In this document: one piece after another, positions 22,638 to 35,309 of the stretch
Layout: the number at the start of each line of letters is the position of its first letter
Position numbering within the stretch: the stretch's first letter is position 1
Assembly: GCA_936440205.1 (NCBI GenBank)
Contig: OW387138.1
Span: 24,385,541 to 24,449,540, forward strand
Length of the DNA: 64,000 nucleotides
DNA from: Lepidonotus clava
Taxonomy: Eukaryota; Annelida; Polychaeta; Phyllodocida; Polynoidae
Reading direction: 5' to 3'
Translations under genes and position numbers: made by a program
The notes under the pieces: generated by a model
The model's database searches: none
What the model was told of the DNA's origin: nothing
Seen by the model: the letters and a program-made list of their open reading frames with translations, nothing else

Positions 22638-24240
22638 AGGCGAGGGCCTAACGAAGCCTAGAATTAGTGATCTAATTAGGCTTAACTTGGATGGCATGAT
22701 AACAGCGGTGAACGTGTAGTTTCCTGAGTGGTTGGAAGTAAGTAGTATAAGAAGTGTATGGAAGTTGGGCCCTGCCGCAGGCGTTTTAAGTGAGAAGTAT
22801 ACGGAAAAAGGAGTTATGCTAAGGCGAGTTACTATCAACATTCTGATGATTTTAGACATGGTTTTTAATTACAATTGCATTTTACATAATAGAGGAGAAA
22901 ACGTGGCGTCGTCTCAAAACTACTTGAAACATTACCATATATTAGGATAATCACTTGTTACTGAAAGGTTTATTTAAAAGAAACAACAGAAATATCCCTA
23001 CGTTATTGGTACAACGATACCGTATGGTGTAAGTATTAAGTATATTGAAGGTATCCATGGGCCCTTGATTCAGGTGGTGGTGCTCTGCTGCAAGTTTAGA
23101 CAAGAATAGAGAGCAGAGTATTGGTCAAGAGGAAATTGTTTTCTTTCCGCACATTCCCTTCGAAGATATAGTTCAAACAATCAGCTTTCTCATTAGTTTG
23201 CTGAAATTGCCTGCAGAAGCGAAATCAAGTTGACACTGTCTTTATCAAATGTGGAACCCACCATACATTGCCGATTTGGCATTCGTAGTTTCAATGGAAA
23301 GCACCTAAACTGACTCTTATTTAACTGATACTAGAACCTTTCTGAGATTGCAGGTATGCAATCAGCAAACAATTCTTTGATAATAATCTCATTTATTCAA
23401 ACCAGTTCAAACCAGACTCTATGATTTGTAAATGTATGCAGATATTGTACAATAAGTTGGGTTTTCTCACTTCAAGATCTGCATTTTCTTCGAGTTAATT
23501 TAGTTTGCCAGGGAACTTCGATCTAGTATACATCGCAGGGATCGAGAAGGGGTCTGAATATTTTCTTAAATCTGAGCAATTAGCTTATTTTTAATTCACA
23601 ATGAATGTGCACTTTAACCGAAGTTTGGTAGGGTTAAGTTTGGTAAGGTAATGCCCTTTTAAATGCGCGTACGTACTTTAATGGAATATTCAGAAGCGGG
23701 ATTTTCCAGGATACTCCTGATTAATCTCCATATCCAATAACATTGTGTAAACAAAAATGAGGTCAGGCTCTAATCATACTTATTGATAGAATTAGGAGGT
23801 CCTTGATAGAATTAGGAAACCTCACCCCTCATGATCATAATCTTGATTATTTCAGAACGGCATATTAGATTAGGTGTTTGGGTAGATTAATGATAACTGC
23901 CAAATATAAGTTGGAAATGTGGTCTCGCACGACTTAAGCATTTAATTACAGCCTGTCAATCCATGCATTCATGTTCTGTATCAGTTTATTAAATGTATGA
24001 CAATGAATTTATGAGTTTATGAGACGCAGTACACAAACTAATATCCCGTCTCCTAAGCACGCGAAGTTCTGCCTATGTATAATTATGCTCAGTTTATACA
24101 AAGGTCTTGGCCTCATCACAAAGGAATGCAATAATATGACTCTAACCTGATATAAAAGGCTGACACGTGTTATACGTGATACATTCAAATAAATCCAATA
24201 CCATTCATCATTGGCAACCACAGCCCTAACCTTTCAGCCA
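22638..24240. other. AT-rich non-coding stretch
   Basis: A 13-bp word, TTGATAGAATTAG, occurs twice around 23782-23815. Nothing else was seen. Confidence 0.45.
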
Positions 24241-24690
24241 TCCAAGCGATTTGCTCCATGACACGCGGCCATTTAGAGTCCCCAGCGTTGGTTTCACTTT
24301 CACAAAAGCTTTCATTTTCTCCTTCGCTCCCCTACCAGGGGGACCCTGAGGTCGCAATAGGATATGTTCGGGATGGTCTCACCTTCCACTCAGCCGGGCC
24401 CTCTCCACACTCTCCACTCGTCTCTATGCCCTGTCACTCTCCCGGCCGAGGCGCTGGGGACTGGCGGTGGGGCGGGGAGGGCCTTGATCCGACGTCGACA
24501 GGCGTAACGAGTGGGCCATTACTGGGGGGCCCGGGGGACGGGCGTGGGGGTAGGGGGGTGGAGGGGGAGGGGGTGAATGGGTGGGGGGTTGAATGGGCGG
24601 GATTGTACAATGCCTGGGGTGTGGGGTGGCTAGAGGTGATAGTAAGAAGTACGGGGAAGGAGGGAGAGGTTAAGGATGTGTCGTGAGGGA
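24241..24690. other. GC-rich island with dense G runs
   Basis: The plus strand at 24524-24600 has about ten runs of three or more Gs with short spacers, a strong G-quadruplex-type pattern. The 142-codon (plus) and 100-codon (minus) frames here are low-complexity by-products of the G/C runs. Confidence 0.5.
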
Positions 24691-26135
24691 TTTCCAATAA
24701 ACAATTTATTAGAAGTTTTTGAGAAAGCTTATTCATTTTTTCTGCAATTTTATCTTAAATTTCTGACATTTTTCTGACTGAGGCATGTCTACCCTAAATG
24801 AGTATAATCACTGAGCAAAATGATATTTTTATATCTAAGTGTGACCTATAGAGCAATTTTAGGATTTATTATAGAGCACTTTTGGGATTTTTGAAAAAGT
24901 AATAGTCATTTAAAACATAATTCAGTTGTCTGGCTAGTAGGTCAAACCTGTACTTCTAAGAACTATTCATTTGAATCAAGATTTATCCAATCAAGGAGAT
25001 AAAGGCAGGCCCTGTTTTCAAAGTAGATTGCATTCTCATTTAAATCTATTCAATCTGAGGAAGTAAATACAAAGCAACCTGCAGGAGCGAGACTATCCAT
25101 GCAATAAGTCCTTATCTAACTGACAATTATAACATGACACAACCTATTACAAAGAACTGCAAGACGTATAGGCCTACCTATACTAAATATATAGTTTAAT
25201 CTCGTTTAATGGGGAAATGCTGGGTTATCCGGTTGGAAAATAATGAGGTCACAGCCTATATCCGATGCATTAATTGGAAAGTATTTTGTACTCTACTAAA
25301 ATAAAAGCTCAGCACATTATTGACGTCTTATTTCCTACGTTGAAGGGGTACCCGCCCTATGAGAGCACTTCCATTACCTCCTGAGCACCTCTGAGCAGTT
25401 TCAAACACAGTCAGAGCACCGTCCGACATGGGGTCAGTCTATACTCTCTCATGTCGAGGTGTGATCCTCTCGGCTTCCCGTTCTCTGTGAAGGTTCATAT
25501 CCTCGTCCCTTTTGTAATTAACAGTGACTGCTTTGAACTCCATCTCCTCCCCCATGATGAGTGGGGATAATACTACCGCACCTTTGAGAGCCTGGGCAGC
25601 CTATGTCCTTTGGCGAAGCTGCTGACAAAGTAACAATAAGTGTATACTGCACTGTCTGATACTACCTTCCTGTCATACTGAAATAGGTAGTCTTTGAATG
25701 TTGTACAACTTACGCACTGTTGTCGTCAAGAAATTTAGTAGGGGTTCCTGTTGGATTAGCTCTATGCTTCAGCCTGTGTTATAAAAAGAGGGAAAGTTGT
25801 TGTTCATGCTCATGACAATTATTGTTTTTGTATCCGGGAATATCGCAAGCAAATCATATTCAAGAGTTGTGACCTTAAACGTGCTCATCAGTCTTAAATG
25901 CATTGCAATGCCATACCGTACCAAATTTTGCTATGCCTAACCAATTCTGTCCATGCATGGCAACACAGACCTACAAATCCGTCTCTTGCCATTCTGTCCA
26001 TGCCTTGCTATTTCACGGTATGCCTTTCCATACCCTAAAACAGTCAATGTGACGCTACGATGCATCACATCAGTTCTTCATGTCTTATGAATCCTTGATT
26101 TCATCCCATAGTGTGGTCAGGCCTGTATTCCATAA
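24691..26135. other. Non-coding stretch
   Basis: Mostly AT-rich. A mild GC rise at 25340-25620 includes the GAGCACCTCTGAGCAG words that also appear near 3380 and 7160. No gene recognised. Confidence 0.45.
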
Positions 26136-26274
26136 GTGATATATCCCCTACCAGGGGGTGCTACTTCAAACGCTTTACTTGACCTGGCTGGGTCCCTGGG
26201 TCCGGGAGGGGGACAGAGTTGGGAGGAGACGATGACCAATGGCGGCAACATCAAAGAGACTAGATCTACCGGGC

Positions 26275-26314
26275 GGGTCATTCAGGGGTCACGGGGGTCA
26301 GCCAGAGGTCAGGG
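26275..26314 (+). promoter_or_regulatory. Nuclear-receptor half-site array (DR5-DR3-DR5), RARE-like
   Basis: Half-sites GGGTCA (26275-26280), GGGTCA (26286-26291), GGGTCA (26295-26300) and AGGTCA (26306-26311) lie in the same orientation with spacers of 5, 3 and 5 bp. Direct repeats of RGKTCA spaced by 5 bp are the canonical retinoic-acid-receptor/RXR element; DR3 fits VDR-type or other heterodimers. The block is also a 20-bp tandem duplication, 15 of 20 identical. Function is inferred from the motif. Confidence 0.55.
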
Positions 26315-26500
26315 ACACTATTTACGAAATCACTTCTACCCGTAAGAAGGATGATGAGTGGTTATTATAGCCTTATGAGGGGAGGTAGTTACTAAGAGGT
26401 AGAGTTGGACATTATATATACATTCCCTCTAAGCGTATAGCTCCGATAGTAAAAGCTGGAAGTTATACAAACGAAGTTATATAACCTCATTTGATATGAG

Positions 26501-26512
<12 letters not shown>

Positions 26513-26553
<41 letters not shown>
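26513..26553. repeat. (TG)n microsatellite
   Basis: A perfect run of about 20 TG units. The histidine/threonine-rich frame read across it on the minus strand is an artefact. Confidence 0.97.
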
Positions 26554-26555
<2 letters not shown>

Positions 26556-29500
26556 AGGCATGGATACATATGCTGGAGAGGGGTGAGTGTGTTTCACAAA
26601 CAAAAGACTGAGATAATAAAAACGAGCCTCGTGATAATCTTGACATATAGAATCATTTTGTAAGTTGTTTTTTTAGCGACCATGACAACAAACTAATTGA
26701 AATGCGATAGCACGCTATAGAATCCCCGGTTAAAATGTCATGGTCACAGTGGAATTCAAAATGATGATTTGTTGCATAATGCCTTTTCATAACTAAGACA
26801 TCCATAGTCTGTGGCCTTCAACAATTCCTTGAACATTTTTCTTTTATCTCGTTTAACAGCGAACTTTTCATACTAGTACTTTGGATAAAACAAAGTGCCT
26901 GCGATATTTAACCTACTGTTGCGCCACCTGGCTTCTATCAGAATACATTTCAGGATGGTGATTAGACCTAGAATCTCAGTAAAATATAGAGAATTTCTCC
27001 TTCGAAAGTTCTGAAAATATCTACACAAACGATAGCTATAACATGACCATATCTCGCTTGCTTTGACCATATGATATATCTGAACTATGGAAAGGGATAA
27101 CACAGATCCGAAGATGGAGTAAAATAGCATCAGCTTTATAAATGAAAACTTTCAGACAATGATCATCACCGACATGCAACAACGTATATACGTACACTCA
27201 GTCAGTGTACTATTGAAAGCGTTGCGCACTATAGGTAACTGTTATTTCATATGAAAAAAATAAACGCTGTAAAGGGGATTGATGTTGGACTTAACTTCCC
27301 ATAGTTTACAGACCAAGTTGTGTATTTAGCGGGTAAGGATTGCAGAATCATGGAGTTGCAAATTGACTGTAATAACCTTTTCTCAGATCAGTGTGTGAGT
27401 AATAATCCAGTCTGCCTTTCCTTTTTGTTTCCAACTCTGCCACCGGACAGCTGAGTAAGGCTTATTTTAATCTTCATGGGTACTCAGGAGTTACAACTGG
27501 AAAATATATACTAGTGGCATTTCACACCTGTCTGTAAGATGTAACTATTGACTGTAGAATAACCATGTTTACGCTGTGATTCTCTGTTCCTTTTGTTAGT
27601 GATTTGACAAGTACATATACCAGTCGGGGGAAAATCATCCCATATTGAGGTTTAAAATGCGCAAAAACGACTTACTTTTCTTCGTAGAGTACCTTTAAAT
27701 TTATTTTCAACCCAGATAAGGTTTCTACTGACAGACAGTTATACAAAACGTTTACGCTGTAGGTCCCTATTAACGTTGTCCAATGTTGGGCAATATACAA
27801 GGGTTTTCTTTCTTGAACCAAGCAATATGAGCAATCCTCATTGTCATATTACTATAGTTTCCATAAGAACCGAAAAGGAGCAATAATAAATGTTTGATAT
27901 GATATTAGGGGACACCCTAGAAGGGTACAGCCTTACTTTATTCAGGTCACAGAAGTCTTCCCATTAATAACCAATGGAGGCACGATGGACGTCATTTTAA
28001 AGAAGAGGTAGCTTCTACTCCATCATCCTCATAAAAATGGATGATGTTGGGTAGGTAGAAGGTTCTGACATAGGTATAGAATGAATATGGAGAGACAACT
28101 TTGACAAGTTATAAGAGGAAGGGTTATTATAGAGAAACATAGTGTACAGATTCACCTTTATGATATAGCTCCAAACGCCATAATATTCAAATTAATAAGA
28201 AACATTAGTCAAATTTAGAGACATTTTGTCTGAGCATTTGAACATTTGGTTTTCATCATCGAGATAATTTTTAATTGAGTTGAGTCAACATGCATTTTTA
28301 GAAAATGGTGAACCAGCCAAAAACCCGACCAAGACGGCATTAAAATATTGTGGCGGTTTTGAAGTAATATAATCATAATGTCGATTTGCATATGGAAACA
28401 GGAAACAGCATAGTCGATTTACTTACTTTGAGGTTGGTTATTTACTTTCAATACTAGGCCTACTGTCGCATTTAGTTGGAATAAGGTTTGGATTAATTTT
28501 TTCAGTTATATTTGTTTATCATGTATTTTATGACGCCATCTTTTTGAGCAAGAGTAAAAGAAAGAAATATAGATCATAGGCAAATCTTTTCTAGTTGTAA
28601 CTATATATAGTTTGAATGATTCACCTCGTCACTTGAAAATATCGTACATCTCAGAATGGCTCATACGCCACCAGCATCCCCAATCTCTCTATACAGACAA
28701 AGTAATGGATTGCCCATATATATATCCGGATGCATGCAAGTCGGTGTTTCCAATAAGACGGATTTCCCATTAGTTGATTGATCCTTGGCTGTAAGCAAAG
28801 ACCAGAGACAAGAGACAAAGGAGTGGTTCATGACCCCACAATTTGCCATATGCAGACACAGGACGGGCGGCGTATAATAAATCTGCCGAGTTACGACTCC
28901 ACATCCCATTCATTAGGTATCAGAATGAGGCTCAGGTGCGAGATGGAGGCTGGCCGGAAGTCACGTGTCCCAGGAGGGGTTCTGGGTGATGCATATCAGA
29001 CGGAGCTTGTATCCTCAGTCCGGTTCTGAGCGGACGATTGGGGGATTCTTTTTGGGGGACTAGATCTTTGACAGGAACCAGCTTCATAATATTTATATGT
29101 GAGTGTTAATCTTTATTATTTATAACATTTTTTCAAGAAGACATTCCTATTACTGTCCCTCCAATGAATACAATTCATAGCAGTCCTTGCACCTAAGTGG
29201 GAGCCAAGTGTTTATACCTATTCCATAGCTTTAGAAGACACCCACAACTTAGGATGTAGAGAGAATAAAGCCCAAAAGACATTCCAATTGTAGGCACACT
29301 ACCTTGGTTACATCCATTTTGAAATCAATTACCCCCCCCCCCCCAATCCTATCTACTTTTTACCTTAATCACTCCGCAAATCGCTGGATCATCACACCAT
29401 AGAACTTTTGACGTCAATTTTATTTTGTCTTATCAATGTGATATTCATTCTATCATTGTAACTTTTTTTCAAAGTTGCCTCTTTTTTATGTTAGGGAAGC

Positions 29501-30030
29501 AGAAGTGGATTCAGTGTTATACATTATCCACTGGTCCATGTGCTGCCTCCTACAATACAAAGCATACATTTTATCCATACATCAACTCCCCGTTCCATTC
29601 ATTCTAAACATTTCCCACATTCCGATATTTAACTTCCGTATTCTGTACCTTCAATGTCAAACCTGCTTTATATCATACATTATATCATACAATTTTATTT
29701 TCCCAAGCCATATTATTTTTATTCCAAACTTTGTTAATGATTATTACAATATTTCATTTGGTTTATTCTCTCATATAAATAATGTTATCACATATGGAAG
29801 TTATTTCAAAAGTCAGTCTCATATGTCTCTGAAGCAGCAATGGTGAAAGAAATTGAGTTCTTTTCTAGTAAATTGCTTAATAATGTTACATGATTGCTAT
29901 GTATGATTCAAAAGTAAGGTGAGTTTACAGGCCAATAATAAAACGAAAGATAAAGGCAAAAGTAACTAACGCAGAATATAACACATGCCTAAAACAACTG
30001 ATAAGGTCAAGACAATGATTGCAACCACAG
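26554..30030. other. AT-rich non-coding stretch
   Basis: Several frames of 60-123 codons (for example 28661-28909 minus, 29475-29846 plus) lack any domain or splice context. A C run lies at 29332-29344. A GC-richer patch at 28920-29050 has no clear motif. Confidence 0.45.
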
Positions 30031-30058
30031 CAACAACAACAACAACAACAACAATGAT

Positions 30059-30090
<32 letters not shown>
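30031..30090. repeat. (CAA)n microsatellite
   Basis: About 60 bp of CAA units with one interruption (AATGATAAC). Poly-Thr and poly-Leu/Cys frames read across it are artefacts. Confidence 0.95.
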
Positions 30091-30739
30091 CCAATAGAAA
30101 GCAGCGAGGAAGCAGCAGGAACCCTTGGGAAAAAGCAGAGCTTCATACCGGAGCTCCGAATCGGTCCCACCGCGCTGCCCTTCCCGATCACGAGTCATCA
30201 GTGACAGATTGCTCATCAGAAAGGAATCGGGGCACGGCGCATTGAGCAGTTGGCCCATAAACACTGTAACCATTCATGAGCTGCTCCCTGCAGCCCGAGC
30301 GAGCAGCTCACTGTAGATAATTGGGTCTGCTCGCCTGTAAAAGATAACCACTGTATTGTAAAGGGACTTAATTACTGTTCTTCTTCCGTGTATGTCCCCG
30401 CGGGGCCGCCGCCAGATATGCTGATTATTTTCTACTAAATCCCAGTTAGTGGTGGCGCAATTACAGCAATTACATGGTCGTGGTGGCGTCGTCGACGAGA
30501 ACGGTAAGACTGGAGGGAATCTTGGCGGCTGGGGTGGGGGTATGATGTAAAGGACAGCCTCCAGCCTTATGCTCGCTCCCCTATATGGGCCTAGGGGAGG
30601 GGGTACTTTTGTGAGTATGTGTGGATCGGGGGGGGGGGGGGGGACTTGCATTCATTTATACCCGCATGTGTGTACCCAAATTTGAAGGAAATGGCTCCTT
30701 TTTCAGACTGAAGTGAACCAAATGAATGGATAAGTTCTG
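30091..30739. other. GC-rich, CpG-containing stretch
   Basis: Compositionally unlike its neighbours. It contains GAGCTGCTCCCTGCAGCCCGAGCGAGCAGCTC-like inverted words near 30279-30310 and a G run of about 14 at 30631-30644. The 125-codon proline-rich minus frame (30274-30651) has no domain, so I do not call a gene. Confidence 0.35.
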
Positions 30740-31046
30740 ATTCAAAATGGGTGTCGAATTAGGGAGGTCATTCAATATGGGTAGATATTCAAATCATAAC
30801 ACATTCAATATGGGTGTAATTTCTTCCCTCCTCCACTACGTTCACTATTGGGAGCACCTGCATAAGAGCAGGAATTGAACTTGGTAGTGAGTTTTAGCCA
30901 TTCAATGTGGGTAAATATTAAAATCATGACCCATTCAATATGGGTGTGTTTGATAACCAATCCATTCACTATGGGTGTTGAAGGTTTTTTGATAAATTCA
31001 ATATGGGTGTATTTTACAAATGTCAAGGACATTCAAAAATGGTCTC
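30740..31046 (+). repeat. Array of ATTCAATATGGGTGT words at about 32-bp spacing
   Basis: Conserved 15-bp cores start at 30740, 30770, 30803, 30900, 30933, 30964, 30996 and 31031, with more degenerate copies near 30840 and 30873. Spacing is 27-37 bp. The spacers differ, except that 30770-30802 and 30900-30932 resemble each other, suggesting a four-unit higher-order repeat of 130 bp. It may be a decayed minisatellite or a binding-site array. Confidence 0.75.
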
Positions 31047-31936
31047 TTTCTGAAATCTAGTAATCAGGGCAAAAAGGAATCAAGTCGCCCCCCCTGGGGT
31101 GTGGAACTGCTTCTAGCAAACCTGTACGGTGCTATAAGATAGGTGGATTCAGGGGTGTCAAGGAATCTAGATCTAGACTGTCCCCACCCTCAGGGCCATT
31201 TCCCATGGCTTTCCACTTGTACATATTAAAAGAGGTTTAATTGGATTGGATGCTGTTTGATAATCTAGATTAGCACCTTTATGTTAGAAATGAGTGAAAA
31301 TAGGTTTCAATTCATTATTAATTTTTCATTAAAATGGTCAAGGTTCATTCAAGAGGGACATATGATACATATCTATTAGAGTAACCTTTTGGTTACCATT
31401 ATTTTCATTTCACATGTTTATTCTGCCTGTCTGCCATTCCCTTTTTCAATTCGCATAAGCACGACTGAAGCTGTGCCTCTCTATATGCTCTATTGTTTAG
31501 AAGTTATATTAAGAGTAATACACACGCAAGCAATGCTCCCTACTGCGAATAAATTACTTCAAATAATTATTATACATTTCAACTGCCAAGGCTCAAACAT
31601 TTTCAGCGTTTTCATTAATTCTTGCATATATTCTTTGCAAAACTAACGCTGGATATTTTTTCCGGTTCGTTGGAAAAATTATCCATTTCAGAGAAATATA
31701 GAAAATGGTCAAAATAAACCAACCCGGAGACCTGTGCTTAAATTAATGTGAACCGTTTTAGGAGGATTCAAGACATTACTGTCTTTTAAATCGGCCATTG
31801 CAAAAACTTACTGTTTTTTTCTTCTTAATTCAAATGATATAACTGCAGTAAACAGACTCGAATTCAGGAAATTAAAAACATGCTCGTTCAATAAACTTTT
31901 GCATTCTGAGTCTCCCTTTTTGACTCCATATTTGCG
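31047..31936. other. AT-rich non-coding stretch
   Basis: Nothing recognisable was seen. Confidence 0.45.
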
Positions 31937-31985
31937 GTCATGTAAGATGATCTCTTTAATAACTAAAGAGATCATCTTACATGAC
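31937..31985. repeat. Perfect 22-bp inverted repeat with 5-nt loop
   Basis: The left arm (31937-31958) begins GTCATGTAAGATGATC. The right arm (31964-31985) is its exact complement, and the loop is ATAAC. In RNA it would fold into a perfect short hairpin. It does not lie in a recognisable element. A microRNA-like precursor, a fold-back artefact or a very small palindromic insertion are all possible. Confidence 0.9.
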
Positions 31986-32593
31986 TTAGATTTACCTTAT
32001 GCTCCACACTCAACACGAACTAGAGAACAGTTCAAATTAAATAAGAGCCAAACTGTAATATTGCACATTAAATGTACATTTATGTGATTTTTGCGTTGCC
32101 AGTAGCCATGCACCTGATACTAATGGGAACTATAGTATAATGGAGGCCGATATTCCGACGCATGGTGAAAGGGTTAAGTAAAAGTTTTCAACTCAACTTT
32201 ATTTGTATTTATTTACATATTTTTAAGTGACAAACTGCAGACGTGATTATATGAGAACCTATACAATGGTTGGTAAAGGATATTCACATCCTTATGGGCA
32301 ATAGTGATAAAACGTATTGTCGTATCCTATTAAGAAGTTTTGCAAGGTTAACGCGAGTATCAAAATAGGGTATTTCAATATCGACTTCGCAAAGTTCTAA
32401 TACGGACATTTCAAACACTTCTCAAATCTCACACCGTGCTATATGACGAACAAACATGAAAGTTATGTCTAATGGCATTATGCTTACACAACTCCAATAA
32501 AGGTACTCCTGGTGACAGTTTCGATAAACTTTCTCACATTACATAGAAAGTAAAACTAATAAATTCTGATAGGTACTCTCTATAATTCAAGCA
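31986..32593. other. AT-rich non-coding stretch
   Basis: Nothing recognisable was seen. Confidence 0.45.
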
Positions 32594-32681
32594 CCTCGTT
32601 TTGGGACAGTGGTACGTTCTCTAGGGTTGAAACCTGACCTCGTTTTAGGACAGCGGTACGTTCTCTAGGGTTGAAACCTGA
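32594..32681. repeat. 44-bp tandem duplication
   Basis: Two copies of a 44-bp unit starting CCTCGTTTT, with about two differences. Includes GGTACGTTCTCTAGGGTTG. Confidence 0.9.
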
Positions 32682-35309
32682 CGGTCTTTAGAAGTAGATT
32701 TTAAACCTGTTTTCCCATTCCAGAGAATGCTGGAAGTTTGGAACCGGCGGCAAAGTAAAGCAGCATACATAAAGTAACAAACCAGTTCGCCCATGAAAAG
32801 CAGTGATACTTTTCTAAAAGGCAGCTATGCATTATTACCATTCAGATGAGGCTGGATTTCCTATACTGTTTCTTCCCAGTCCTTAGTTAATGTAATATAC
32901 AGCCGTGTTAGGGAAAACTCAGCAGGGTACTTTCTCTACATTCCCAATGCGTTTTCCCAGAGAGGTGTAGCTGCCACCTCCTGGTGCGGAATATATGAAA
33001 TTTGGATAGAGGTAAGGAAGAAAAATCTCAGCTGCGGAGACATGATTCTCATGGCTGTGGGGGATGATGATTATACTGGGACTGGCCTATAAAGGTTTTC
33101 TGCCAGAGCAATCCCTCCAGCAGGGGTTGGATGTCCTGGGAGGGCCGTGGAGGCGATCCCTAAATGGATTTATCACCTGTGGGGAATGTGACTGTTACAG
33201 GTGTATGAGGAGCCAAGTGTTGGCTCCTGAATTCTACATTGTAGTTAAAGCTTTTTATTTTCCGAAATTGCCACGTCGCTATTAAAACTATGGTGGGATG
33301 GAAGACTGTATTGCTCTAAAAAAACATAGTAAACTAGAGAACTAACAGCTAGTCCATTGAAAGAAATAATAGGGACAAATTTACAGGATGGATCCTATGT
33401 CACGCCCCCCTCCCCCTTCCTTTTTTCGTCAAATTTAGAATTATGATTCGCTTTAATGTGAACCTTGGTTTTCCGGATGGGGCGCCAGGAATTTGGAAAA
33501 TAAGGCCCCCCCCCCGCACACCATTAATTTTTAAGATATCGGGATCTGCCTCAGCATAATGTCCAGTCCCATAATAACCTATAATGTTCGGTCCCATAAT
33601 AACCTAAAAACCTTTGGCATGGATGGACAAGAACTTGCTTCATCAATAATCATAATTTCAGATGACGTCATGGATATTGATAAATCAAGTCGCATCTTTT
33701 AAGGTTTCGCTTAGTTTTTTTTTGTTTTTTTTTTATCAAAATGAAAGAATAAATCTTTAAGAAATTCATAATTTATATCATTTTGAATCCACATGTTTAT
33801 AAATTGCTATACTTTCAGCTAGTCAATGCATGTTGCCCCATCGGCTTCAACGTTGCATCGCATACTGACCAGGCAGTGCTTGGGATTGAGGGAAGGAGAC
33901 GCATAGTATACAACCCATCAAGGAAACCTGTATAAAGAGCATTCCCTGGAGACCCCCCACATCGTCACTACTCACCCTTTGCTACCTCCCCCTAACATGT
34001 CATTTCCCCGGCGTGGGGCCATGCCGTGCCTCCAAATAGTTAAATGGCCGAGGGGAATATTTCATACCTACGCCCAGGCTCCCAGAGGATGGTAAGCCAG
34101 TTTACCATCGCAGCATATCTGATTACATAACCCATCGTATACTTCTTGGTGGCCATGTTGATATGTTATGGGCCCTCAATTTGATGTGATATATTATATC
34201 GTTATATATACACTCTATGTGTACTTAATATACACGAATCAATCTTGATTTTCTAGTTGTGGATGACATTTCCACTTTTTTTTTTCTTTATTGACATAGC
34301 GGATGCTGATCTACTGTAGTTATGTATGAATTAAAGCTAGAGGAAAAAGTGACATGTTTTTTCAGAAATTTCCAATTCAATCCTTGCCCATGGGTATGTA
34401 GTTGCTTAGCGACATTAACCTAATTGTCTGATACAAATTGTATCTTTGCCATTTGTTGATGACAGGGACGAATTAAGGATATAATTCCAAAAGTACCTTT
34501 CAGATCGTTTCTTCATCTCTCTAGTGACTGGATGGCGTCACAGCAGTGGCCCCTCCCATCCCAATATGACACATGGTTCGTCCTCCACGGCAGAATCTGC
34601 ATTTTGCCACCTTGACGTCTCTATAATTAGTTTGTAATGAGCTTAGCTAGACATACATGTACTGGATGGCAATGTTAGATCCCATGTGAATACAAAGTAA
34701 CAGCTTGAATTAGGCCTCTTCAGATCAACGCTATTACCGTTAAAGTCAGCAAAGTAGACCATGTGATAACTTTTCAGTTTCCATAAAAAAATAAACAAAG
34801 AATGGGAAACCATGATAATAACACAGAATTAATATCGTTGCCATTGTCTGCTGTATTGTGTCCCCTTTGTTAACCCAACGTTTTATAGGAGTATAAAAAG
34901 ATAATACATGAATTTTGCACCGGGTAGGTATAAATTGATAAAAGCTGAACTGAACTAGAATTCCTTTCCAGGGACGTGTGACCATTGTAGACCAGACGCT
35001 AGCTGCTCCTGTTGAATAATTCACCACCAACACGCCTTGAGTGGATCTCATGAAGCACATTTACCATATGCCAAACCAATTTTTAGCTGTAGTAGGACAG
35101 GTGTAAATCCTTAATATGAATTTGCATATTATATTTCTTGTATACAGAATAAGCCCAGGTGTAAAGTGATGTGATGAATTGAGACTCTTTCATCAGTTAG
35201 ACACGAAAATGTAAAACTAGAAATTGGTCATAATTCTCGTACAAAAGTCTAGAATTGACTTATATTGTGAAATGATTGAAGAATAGAACGATTTGCTGGC
35301 TAAGAATAA
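32682..35309. other. Non-coding stretch
   Basis: Contains a CTCF-like GCTGCCACCTCCTGG at 32970-32984 (minus; one mismatch), a 25-bp tandem duplication at 33556-33605, and C runs near 33405 and 33509. No gene recognised. Confidence 0.45.

Noticed and set aside
24258-24736. 142-codon forward and 100-codon reverse ORFs
   Set aside because: Gly-rich and Pro-rich by-products of G/C runs without domain motifs.
26392-26646. Reverse ORF with a long His-Thr run
   Set aside because: It is an artefact of the TG microsatellite.
26920-26945. Additional CTCF-like site (GCGCCACCTGGC)
   Set aside because: Four mismatches once the full 15-bp consensus is aligned.
29925-30273. Poly-Thr, poly-Leu and poly-Cys ORFs
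   Set aside because: All read across the CAA microsatellite.
30740-31046. CRISPR array
   Set aside because: The layout is superficially similar, but the cores are short and degenerate, the spacers are unrelated to any cas context, and the DNA is clearly animal.
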